Shown here piece by piece: positions 1 through 5,431 of a stretch of 5,941 nucleotides of DNA (position 1 is its first letter; the number at the start of each line of letters is the position of its first letter). The notes beneath the pieces were generated by a model. That model had not been told where the DNA came from, ran no database searches, and saw nothing but the letters and a program-made list of their open reading frames with translations. This DNA is from Clostridia bacterium (GTDB lineage: Bacteria; Bacillota; Clostridia; Christensenellales; Borkfalkiaceae). The stretch is taken from assembly GCA_029063275.1 (NCBI GenBank), contig JAIDOO010000133.1, positions 1 through 5,941 on the forward strand, written 5' to 3'. Made by a program: the position numbers and the translations under genes.

Positions 1-629
1 GCACGACGTTTGTTATCAATCTTTTTGACGAGTTGTATGAAATCAATCTTAACATTCCCGCAAGGCATAACGTTTATAATGCAATGGCGGCGGCAATGTG
101 TGCAAAATTGCTAGGCGTAAAAACAGAACACGTTGCAAGCGGGCTCGGAAATCTGAAAAAAGTTTCTGGCAGGCTCGAACACGTTGCAAATTACAACGGT
201 GCAGACATATTCGTAGACTTTGCGCATACGCCCGACGGACTTGAAAAATCCTTACAGGCGTTGAAAAAACTGTGTGAAGGTAGGCTTTACTGCCTGTTTG
301 GGTGCGGAGGAAACAGGGATGTATCAAAGCGTCCTCTGATGGGCGAAATTGCCGCAAAATACGCTGATTTTTGTATTATTACTTCGGATAATCCGAGATT
401 CGAGGACCCTTACGATATTATTACGCAGATAGAGGCGGGTATAAAGCCTACGGGCAAATCGTACGTTACCGTTACCGAAAGGGAAACCGCAACGGAATAT
501 GCTATCAAACTTCTTGAAAAGGGTGATATCCTGCTGGTTGCGGGTAAGGGCGGCGAATACTATCAGGAAATTATGGGAATAAAACACAGCTATAACGACA
601 ATACGGTTATTAAAAAAATTATCGGTTGA
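1..629 (+). CDS. murE: MurE, UDP-MurNAc-L-Ala-D-Glu:meso-DAP ligase (3' part, 5' end outside window)
   Basis: Cytoplasmic ATP-dependent Mur ligase that adds the third stem-peptide residue to UDP-MurNAc-L-Ala-D-Glu. The window enters the gene in frame, with the first full codon at base 3. About 208 of the usual ~480-500 residues are present: the end of the central ATPase domain and the whole C-terminal domain. Visible motifs, counted from base 3, are HNVYNAMAA (22-30), VDFAHTPDGLE (71-81), FGCGGNRDVSKRPLMGEIA (99-117), TSDNPRFEDP (127-136) and AGKGGEYYQ (180-188). In this family DNPR marks meso-diaminopimelate enzymes, whereas lysine-adding MurE such as that of S. aureus has a different residue in place of the Arg. 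The usual GKGHE reads GKGGE here, but the Glu is kept. The TTG at 33 is internal, because the frame is open to the window edge and homologous sequence continues upstream. The stop TGA (627-629) is 4 nt before mraY. MurF and MurC are less likely, given DNPR and the AGKG-E-YQ motif. Confidence 0.95.
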   Translation, partial: TTFVINLFDELYEINLNIPARHNVYNAMAAAMCAKLLGVKTEHVASGLGNLKKVSGRLEHVANYNGADIFVDFAHTPDGLEKSLQALKKLCEGRLYCLFGCGGNRDVSKRPLMGEIAAKYADFCIITSDNPRFEDPYDIITQIEAGIKPTGKSYVTVTERETATEYAIKLLEKGDILLVAGKGGEYYQEIMGIKHSYNDNTVIKKIIG

Positions 630-633
630 ATAA

Positions 634-1578
634 ATGAAAAGCTATCTTTGGGGAATATTAGCGGCGTTTTTAGCGTCGCTCGCGCTAATGATGATAATAC
701 TGCCTATTCTCAGGCGGTTGAAGGCGGGCCAGTATATCCTCGGCTACGTTAAAGAGCATAAAAACAAAAGCGGTACGCCTACGATGGGCGGACTTGCTTT
801 TATTGCCGCAATCATAGTAGTCGGCTTTTGCTTTTTCGGCATTAACGATATAAGGGTGAATTTAACTCTTTCTATAACCGCAGGTTTTACAGTCGTCGGT
901 TTTTTGGACGATTTTTTAAAAATTTACCGTAAGGATAACGGCGGTTTAAAGCCCTATCAAAAAATTATATTTCAGGTGGCAATAGCAACAGTTGCCGCTG
1001 TATTTTGCTATCTCAACGATTTGTGCTATCTGTATATTCCGTTTTCGGGCGGAAAGTCTGTGTATATAGGCTGGGGCATAATCCCTCTTGTAATTCTGAT
1101 TTTTACGGCTACCGTAAACTGTGTAAACCTAACCGACGGGTTGGACGGGCTGGCGGGCGGTACAAGTTCTGCTTATCTGTTTATTATGGGGCTCATTTTG
1201 TCCGTCCAGTCGGACAAGTCGTCGCTTCTGTGCTTTATTGCGGTTGGCGCTATTGCCGCCTTTTTGCTGTTCAATGCAAACAGGGCTTCGGTGTTTATGG
1301 GCGACACGGGTTCGCTGGCGCTCGGCGGGTTTATTTCGTGTATATCCGTATTTTCGGGGAATTCGCTTTTTATCCCTTTGCTCGGGATAATGTTTGTGAT
1401 TTCAGGAATATCGGTGATAGTGCAGGTAATATATTATAAACGGACAAGGCGTCGAGTGTTTTTAATGGCACCCCTGCATCATCACTTTCAGATGAAGGGA
1501 TATACCGAGTGTAAGATTACTTATGCGTACGTATTGATTACCGCACTTGTCGGAATATTATCATTATTATTTGTGTGA
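634..1578 (+). CDS. mraY: MraY, phospho-MurNAc-pentapeptide transferase
   Basis: Integral membrane enzyme that moves phospho-MurNAc-pentapeptide from UDP to undecaprenyl phosphate, forming lipid I. The 314-residue length is at the short end of the family (about 320-360), yet all signature blocks are present: GTPTMGG (47-53), FLDDF (90-94) with the Asp pair D92/D93, NLTDGLDGLAGG (165-176) with D168 and D171, FMGDTGSLALGG (221-232) with D224, and PLHHHFQMKG (280-289) with the HHH triad at 282-284. Hydrophobic segments alternate with these loops, consistent with the roughly ten membrane spans of the family. The N-terminal loop is atypical (GQYILGYVKEHKNKSGTPT), but H42 and the GTPTMGG end are kept. 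The ATG lies 4 nt after the murE stop and has no recognisable Shine-Dalgarno sequence, so translation is probably coupled to murE. The stop TGA overlaps the murD ribosome binding site. Confidence 0.97.
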   Translation: MKSYLWGILAAFLASLALMMIILPILRRLKAGQYILGYVKEHKNKSGTPTMGGLAFIAAIIVVGFCFFGINDIRVNLTLSITAGFTVVGFLDDFLKIYRKDNGGLKPYQKIIFQVAIATVAAVFCYLNDLCYLYIPFSGGKSVYIGWGIIPLVILIFTATVNCVNLTDGLDGLAGGTSSAYLFIMGLILSVQSDKSSLLCFIAVGAIAAFLLFNANRASVFMGDTGSLALGGFISCISVFSGNSLFIPLLGIMFVISGISVIVQVIYYKRTRRRVFLMAPLHHHFQMKGYTECKITYAYVLITALVGILSLLFV

Positions 1579-1581
1579 GGA
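1577..1581 (+). promoter_or_regulatory. Ribosome binding site of murD
   Basis: GAGGA lies 4 nt before the ATG at 1586 and overlaps the mraY stop TGA (1576-1578). It fixes the murD start at 1586 rather than at an in-frame TTG at 1547, which would add 13 residues (MSEYYHYYLCEER) unlike any MurD N-terminus and lie inside mraY. The overlap of site and stop codon suggests coupling of murD translation to mraY. Confidence 0.75.
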
Positions 1582-1585
1582 ACGA

Positions 1586-2938
1586 ATGTATTTCAAAAAT
1601 CAGAAGTTTATGGTTGCAGGTATGTCAAAGTCGGGTGAAAGCAGTGCGCGCTTTTTGCTTGACAGGGGTGCGGAAGTGTACGTTTATGACGACGTTATAA
1701 ACGACAATATTATCGCGGTAATGAACGGGTTGGCTTCGGACGGAGCGCATATAGTTACGGCGGAAACTTACGCCGACGCCATAAGCGAGTGCGACTTGCT
1801 TGTGGTCAGTCCCGGTATTCCTATAGACAACCCCTTGCCCGTTGCTTTCAGAAAGCAGGGTAAATCGATAATAGGCGAAGAAGAGCTGGGTGCGCTTTAC
1901 CTCCGTGCAACCGCTATTGCCGTAACGGGTACGAACGGCAAAACCACAACCGTATCGATGATGAACTCGGTTTTGGAAAAAGCGGGCAACAATACCGTTG
2001 CTTGCGGCAATATCGGCAATCCGCTCGTAAGCGTGGTTGACAAGCTCGGTTTTGACGATTATGCCGTAATTGAAATTTCGTCCTTCCAGCTTGAAACGCT
2101 GACAAGTCTGCGCCCCCATATCGCGGTTGTAACAAACATATCCGAGGATCATCTCAACCGCCATTACAATATGGAAAACTACATATTTTTGAAAAACAAA
2201 ATTCTCCGCAATCTGAGGGAGAGCGAGTACGCTGTTTTGAACTACGACGACGAAACGGTGAGAGGCTTTTCGCAGACAACCAAGGCGAAGGTTGTATACT
2301 TCTCGTTAAAAGGGAGAATAGACGGCGCGTACTACGAAAACGGCAGTGTTTATTTCAACGGTGAAAAGTATTTTGACGTTGATGAAATGACGGTAAGCGG
2401 AGAGCACAATATAAAGAACGCGCTTGCCTGCGTTGCCTGTGCGCATATCCTCGGACTTGAAAAGTCCAAAGTTGCTCAAGCGCTGTGTGAGTTCAAGGGA
2501 ATCAAGCACCGTATCGAGCAAATCCGCAGAGTAAACGGCGTAAACTACGTTGACGACAGTAAGGGTACTAACGTAGACGCGACATTGAAAGCGGCGGCGG
2601 CGATGACCGAGCCCACGATAATCCTGCTCGGCGGTCAGGACAAGGGCTATGACTACGAACCGTTGTTTGAGGCTTTGAAAATAGGCAAAGTCGTTCACGC
2701 GGTGTTGTACGGCGAAAACAGGTTTAAACTTCTGAATGCGGCAATTAAGTCGGGGTTTGTAAGCTTTTCGCTTTGCTCTGAATTCGGCGCGGCGGTAAAT
2801 CTGGCACAGTTTATTGCAAAGTCGGGACAGACCGTTCTTTTAAGTCCCGCAAGCTCGAGCTTTGACAGCTTTGCTAACTACGAAGAACGCGGCGAAGCTT
2901 TCAGAAAAATCGTGGACGGCATAAATGAAGTTTCTTAA
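1586..2938 (+). CDS. murD: MurD, UDP-MurNAc-L-alanine:D-glutamate ligase
   Basis: Cytoplasmic Mur ligase that adds D-Glu to UDP-MurNAc-L-Ala with ATP. From the ATG at 1586 it is 450 residues, the normal family length, and all three domains are present. The N-terminal Rossmann-like UDP-binding domain contains VAGMSKSGESSARFL (10-24). The central ATPase domain has the P-loop TGTNGKTT (114-121), EISSFQLE (163-170) and EDHLNRH (187-193), plus K203 in YIFLKNKIL, which aligns with the Lys that is carbamylated in E. coli MurD (K198). The C-terminal domain has SGEHNIKNALA (271-281), DDSKGTN (323-329), GGQDKGYD (349-356) and LSPASSSFDSFANYEERGEAF (419-439). In the last motif the usual SPACAS reads SPASSS, while the Ser and Phe of the D-Glu-binding region remain. 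The 3' end overlaps ftsW by 14 nt in another frame. Confidence 0.97.
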   Translation: MYFKNQKFMVAGMSKSGESSARFLLDRGAEVYVYDDVINDNIIAVMNGLASDGAHIVTAETYADAISECDLLVVSPGIPIDNPLPVAFRKQGKSIIGEEELGALYLRATAIAVTGTNGKTTTVSMMNSVLEKAGNNTVACGNIGNPLVSVVDKLGFDDYAVIEISSFQLETLTSLRPHIAVVTNISEDHLNRHYNMENYIFLKNKILRNLRESEYAVLNYDDETVRGFSQTTKAKVVYFSLKGRIDGAYYENGSVYFNGEKYFDVDEMTVSGEHNIKNALACVACAHILGLEKSKVAQALCEFKGIKHRIEQIRRVNGVNYVDDSKGTNVDATLKAAAAMTEPTIILLGGQDKGYDYEPLFEALKIGKVVHAVLYGENRFKLLNAAIKSGFVSFSLCSEFGAAVNLAQFIAKSGQTVLLSPASSSFDSFANYEERGEAFRKIVDGINEVS

Positions 2939-4109
2939 ACACAGAAAAGAAGCGGCGGCAGTAAAAGCGCCTGCGGCGGACAAATCCGAAAAATTATATA
3001 ATCGGGTAGTTACGGCAAACAAAAAATACACTAAAGCGGGAGATATCCCGCTTTTAGTTTGTGTTTTTGTAATGGCTTGCTTCGGGTGTCTTATGATTTA
3101 CTCCGCAAGCTCGTACACCGCCGAGGTAATGTACGGCGATAGTCTGTACTTTGTTAAAAAACAACTTTTGGGCGTGGGGCTGGGTACTGCGGCAATGATC
3201 GGAATGTGCTTTTTGCCGTATAAAAAACTTATGAAGTTCAGGTATCCCGCAATTATCATAGCCGCAATTTTGCTTTGTCTAGTTTTTGTTCCAGTAATCG
3301 GTATTACTAACTACGGCGCAACGCGATGGATAGGCTTCGGCGGATTTACCATTCAGCCGTCCGAAATCGCAAAATATGCCTTTGCGCTTTTTGCTGCGGC
3401 TTACTTTGCAAAAAATCACGAAAAGGTGAAAACGGTAAAGGGAGTTCTGCCGGTGCTCGGCGTCGGTATCGGATTTTGCGTTCTGATTATTATCGAGCCG
3501 AATATGTCGATAACCATGTGCGTCGGATTGCTGATGCTCAGCCTCGTATTTTTAAGCGGAACTAACCTGAAAACCTTTCTGTTTATTTTAATTCCGTTTG
3601 CGGTTGCAATTCCCGTACTGATAATTTTAGAGCCTTATCGTCTGCAAAGGTTAAGCGCATTTATTGACCCGTGGGCTTCGCCCAAGGACGAGGGGTATCA
3701 GCTTATCCAGTCGCTATACGCGCTCGGCAACGGCGGGCTTTTCGGTACCGGGTTGTTTCAGTCTACGCAAAAATACAGGTTTTTGCCCTTTGCCGAAAGC
3801 GACTTCATTTTGTCTATTATGGGTGAAGAGCTTGGATTTTTGGGACTGGCGATATTCTTTTTGTGTTGCGGATTTATCGTTTACAGGGGCTTTCGGATTG
3901 CAAGACGGTGCAAAAACAGATTCGGCTATTTGCTGGCTATGGGATTTACGCTTGTCTATGGTATACAGGTTATTGTGAACGCGCTTGTTGTCAGCGGAAC
4001 AATTCCGCCTACGGGGCTTCCGTTGCCGCTTATCAGTAGCGGAAACACGTCCCTGATTATCACTATGGCTTCGATGGGCGTATTGTTCAATATATCACGA
4101 AGCGATTAA
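2925..4109 (+). CDS. ftsW: FtsW-type SEDS peptidoglycan glycosyltransferase
   Basis: Polytopic SEDS-family glycosyltransferase that polymerises lipid II with a partner class B PBP; FtsW acts at the septum. It is 394 residues. A basic, Ala/Lys-rich cytoplasmic tail (1-39) is followed by about ten hydrophobic spans. SEDS blocks in order are LMIYSASSYTA (56-66), GATRWIGFGGFTIQPSEIAKYA (131-152), EPNMS (191-195), PYRLQRLSAFIDPWASPKDEGYQLIQSLYALGNGGLFGTGL (237-277), AESDFILSIMGEELGFLG (290-307) with D293 as the likely catalytic Asp, and TGLPLPLISSGNTSLI (363-378). The start ATG lies within the last codons of murD with only a weak GGA 8 nt upstream, so coupling to murD is likely. The position after murD supports FtsW, or its Bacillus-type relative SpoVE. 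RodA is less likely from context, but the sequence alone does not separate FtsW from SpoVE. Confidence 0.92.
   Translation: MKFLKHRKEAAAVKAPAADKSEKLYNRVVTANKKYTKAGDIPLLVCVFVMACFGCLMIYSASSYTAEVMYGDSLYFVKKQLLGVGLGTAAMIGMCFLPYKKLMKFRYPAIIIAAILLCLVFVPVIGITNYGATRWIGFGGFTIQPSEIAKYAFALFAAAYFAKNHEKVKTVKGVLPVLGVGIGFCVLIIIEPNMSITMCVGLLMLSLVFLSGTNLKTFLFILIPFAVAIPVLIILEPYRLQRLSAFIDPWASPKDEGYQLIQSLYALGNGGLFGTGLFQSTQKYRFLPFAESDFILSIMGEELGFLGLAIFFLCCGFIVYRGFRIARRCKNRFGYLLAMGFTLVYGIQVIVNALVVSGTIPPTGLPLPLISSGNTSLIITMASMGVLFNISRSD
3031..3057 (+). other. Intragenic hairpin with trailing T-rich run (possible attenuator)
   Basis: The arms AAAGCGGGA (3033-3041) and TCCCGCTTT (3046-3054) pair perfectly over 9 bp around the 4-nt loop GATA. 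Skipping T3055, the pairs C3031-G3057 and T3032-A3056 extend the stem. A T-rich run (TTTTAGTTTGTGTTTTTG, 3052-3069) follows. The shape resembles a Rho-independent terminator, although the T run is interrupted. It lies about 110 nt inside ftsW and encodes KAGDIPLL at the edge of the first membrane span. Function is inferred only; it may simply be a coding coincidence. Confidence 0.35.
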
Positions 4110-4136
4110 CAATCAAACCCTGTTTTTCCATATAAT
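4106..4136 (+). promoter_or_regulatory. Candidate sigma-A-type promoter for murA
   Basis: A perfect -10 box TATAAT (4131-4136) lies in the ftsW-murA gap. A -35-like TTAACA (4106-4111, one mismatch to TTGACA) overlaps the ftsW stop codon with a 19-nt spacer, longer than the preferred 17. There is no TGn extension. Transcription would begin near 4142-4144, giving a leader of only ~22-24 nt that still contains the murA ribosome binding site. It would let murA and divIB be expressed apart from the upstream genes. The evidence is pattern only. Confidence 0.4.
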
Positions 4137-4176
4137 GGAGTATATTTTACATACTCGGAGTTAATATGGAAAAATA
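4121..4176 (+). repeat. Nested inverted repeats covering the murA translation start
   Basis: The outer arms TTTTTCCATAT (4123-4133) and ATATGGAAAAA (4164-4174) are perfect 11-bp reverse complements, and G4122-U4175 and T4121-A4176 extend them to 13 pairs. The inner arms GAGTAT (4138-4143) and ATACTC (4151-4156) enclose a 7-nt loop. In a transcript reading through from ftsW, the right outer arm contains the murA AUG (4166-4168), and the GGAG ribosome binding site (4157-4160) would lie in the internal loop between the stems. The left outer arm also overlaps the TATAAT box. The repeats are seen directly. A role in limiting translation, or as a DNA operator, is inferred. Confidence 0.55.
4157..4160 (+). 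promoter_or_regulatory. Ribosome binding site of murA
   Basis: GGAG lies 5 nt before the ATG at 4166. It follows directly after the inner hairpin arm (4151-4156), so folding of the leader would place it in an internal loop. It supports the start that gives the standard MurA N-terminus MEKYIINGG. Confidence 0.75.
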
Positions 4177-5422
4177 CATTATAAACGGAGGAAACAAGCT
4201 ATATGGAAGCGTAAAAATTCAAGCTGCTAAAAATGCAGTGCTTCCTATACTTGCCGCAACGGTTTTAACCGACGGAGAAGTAACTATTTTAAACGTGCCG
4301 CACATTTCGGACGTAAAGAATATGATAAATATTCTTACCTGTCTGGGGTGTAAAGCAGTTTACGAAAACGACAGTATAAAAATTGACAGTTCGTCAGCGG
4401 ACTGTTTCGAAATACCAAGCGCGCTTGCTCACGAGTTGCGCTCTTCGGTTTTTTTATTGGGTTCGGTAATATCCCGCTTCCATAAAGCGAAAATCGCTTA
4501 CCCCGGCGGGTGCGACATAGGGCTAAGACCCGTGGATTTACACCTGACGGGACTTAAACGTTTGGGCGTGCAAATCACGGAAAAAAACGGATATATCCTG
4601 TGTACGTGCGACAAGCTTTACGGAAACGAGATTATGCTTGATTGTCCCAGTGTCGGCGCTACCGAAAACATTATTCTTGCCGCAGTCAAAGCGGAGGGGA
4701 CCACAGTAATAAAGAATGCCGCGCGCGAACCCGAAATAGAAGATTTGCAAAGATTTTTAAATTGCATAGGCGCAAAAGTATCGGGTGCGGGAAGCGGAAC
4801 GGTTATTGTCGAGGGAGTAAAAGAACTTGGCGGTTGCGAGTTTTTGCCCATTCCCGACAGAATAGAAGCGGGAACATTCCTCATTGCCGCGGCAATGTGC
4901 GGCGGCAAAGTATCGGTTGAGGGCGCCTGCCCCGAAAATATCAGTTCACTTTTACATAAATTGAGAGAAAACGGTTGCAAAATCAGCATAAACAGTGATA
5001 AAATATTACTGGAAAATAACAAAAGACTTTCTTCTGTCAAAACCATCGAAACCCAACCTTATCCGGGCTTTCCTACTGATTTGCAGGCGCAGATGACGGC
5101 GCTGTGCGGATTGTGCGGCGGACACTCAATCGTAACCGAAAATCTTTTTGAAACAAGGTTTAAATATGTGCCCGAACTTCGCAAAATGGGCGCGGATATT
5201 ACGGTAATCGACAGAAACGCATTTGTGCGCGGAGTTGAAAAGTATAAGGGTGCAACCGTGGTTGCGTACGATTTGCGCGGCGGCGCGGCGCTGGTTCTTG
5301 CGGCTCTTGCCGCAGACGGAAGAAGCGAAATTTTGGATATTTCCCATATAGACAGGGGCTACGGCTCTTTTGAATATAAACTTAGAAATTTGGGAGCAGA
5401 TATAGTCAGAGTATCCGTTTGA
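4166..5422 (+). CDS. murA: MurA, UDP-N-acetylglucosamine 1-carboxyvinyltransferase
   Basis: Cytoplasmic enzyme of the first committed step of peptidoglycan synthesis: it transfers enolpyruvate from PEP to UDP-GlcNAc. The 418-residue length is normal for this two-domain EPSP-synthase-like fold. Residues match E. coli numbering closely: K22-N23 in AAKNAVLP (20-27), R92 in HELRSS (89-94), the catalytic loop YPGGCDIGLRPVDLHL (112-127) with C116 (E. coli C115) and R121, SVGATENI (162-169), D305 in GFPTDLQAQ (301-309) and R397 in HIDRGY (394-399). The retained Cys predicts fosfomycin sensitivity, unlike the Cys-to-Asp MurA of mycobacteria or chlamydiae. Two positions depart from the commonest pattern: Ala for Gly before AKN, and Asp directly after the catalytic Cys. 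This is the only gene here with a real upstream gap, a clear ribosome binding site and a candidate promoter of its own. Bacillota often carry two murA copies, and this is the dcw-located one. Confidence 0.97.
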   Translation: MEKYIINGGNKLYGSVKIQAAKNAVLPILAATVLTDGEVTILNVPHISDVKNMINILTCLGCKAVYENDSIKIDSSSADCFEIPSALAHELRSSVFLLGSVISRFHKAKIAYPGGCDIGLRPVDLHLTGLKRLGVQITEKNGYILCTCDKLYGNEIMLDCPSVGATENIILAAVKAEGTTVIKNAAREPEIEDLQRFLNCIGAKVSGAGSGTVIVEGVKELGGCEFLPIPDRIEAGTFLIAAAMCGGKVSVEGACPENISSLLHKLRENGCKISINSDKILLENNKRLSSVKTIETQPYPGFPTDLQAQMTALCGLCGGHSIVTENLFETRFKYVPELRKMGADITVIDRNAFVRGVEKYKGATVVAYDLRGGAALVLAALAADGRSEILDISHIDRGYGSFEYKLRNLGADIVRVSV

Positions 5423-5431
5423 TTTAAACTT

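Noticed and set aside
33..35. TTG as a possible start of the first gene
   Set aside because: The frame is open to the window edge, and the sequence before it (TTFVINLFDE) continues the MurE central domain. The gene is cut by the window and does not start here.
657..689. Inverted repeat ATTAGCG / CGCTAAT in the first codons of mraY
   Set aside because: It is only 7 bp with a 19-nt loop, has no T run, and lies in Ala/Ser/Leu-rich coding sequence where such repeats arise easily.
1005..1439. Open frame of 144 codons on the plus strand inside mraY
   Set aside because: It overlaps the MraY catalytic motifs in another frame and reads as an Arg/Cys/Tyr-rich shadow without domain signal.
1547..1585. 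Upstream TTG start for murD overlapping the end of mraY
   Set aside because: It has no ribosome binding site and adds 13 non-homologous residues. The ATG at 1586 has GAGGA at good spacing and gives the standard 450-residue length.
3225..3239. 15-nt direct repeat AAACTTATGAAGTTC, also at 5426-5440 over the divIB start
   Set aside because: One copy is inside ftsW coding KLMKF, and the other spans the murA-divIB junction. There is no longer homology around them and no sign of duplication, so chance in AT-rich sequence is the simplest reading.
4135..4164. Nine-codon open frame in the ftsW-murA gap, possible leader peptide
   Set aside because: It has no ribosome binding site, its ATG overlaps the TATAAT box, and the peptide (MEYILHTRS) shows no run of regulatory codons.
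4485..4499. Small hairpin AAGCGA-AAA-TCGCTT inside murA
   Set aside because: It has a 6-bp stem with a 3-nt loop, is AT-rich, has no trailing T run and lies in conserved coding sequence.
4618..5046. Open frame of 142 codons on the minus strand inside murA
   Set aside because: It lies wholly antisense to a well-conserved enzyme, has no recognisable domain and is explained by codon bias of murA. The same holds for other minus-strand frames, such as 1625-2164 and 2306-2698.
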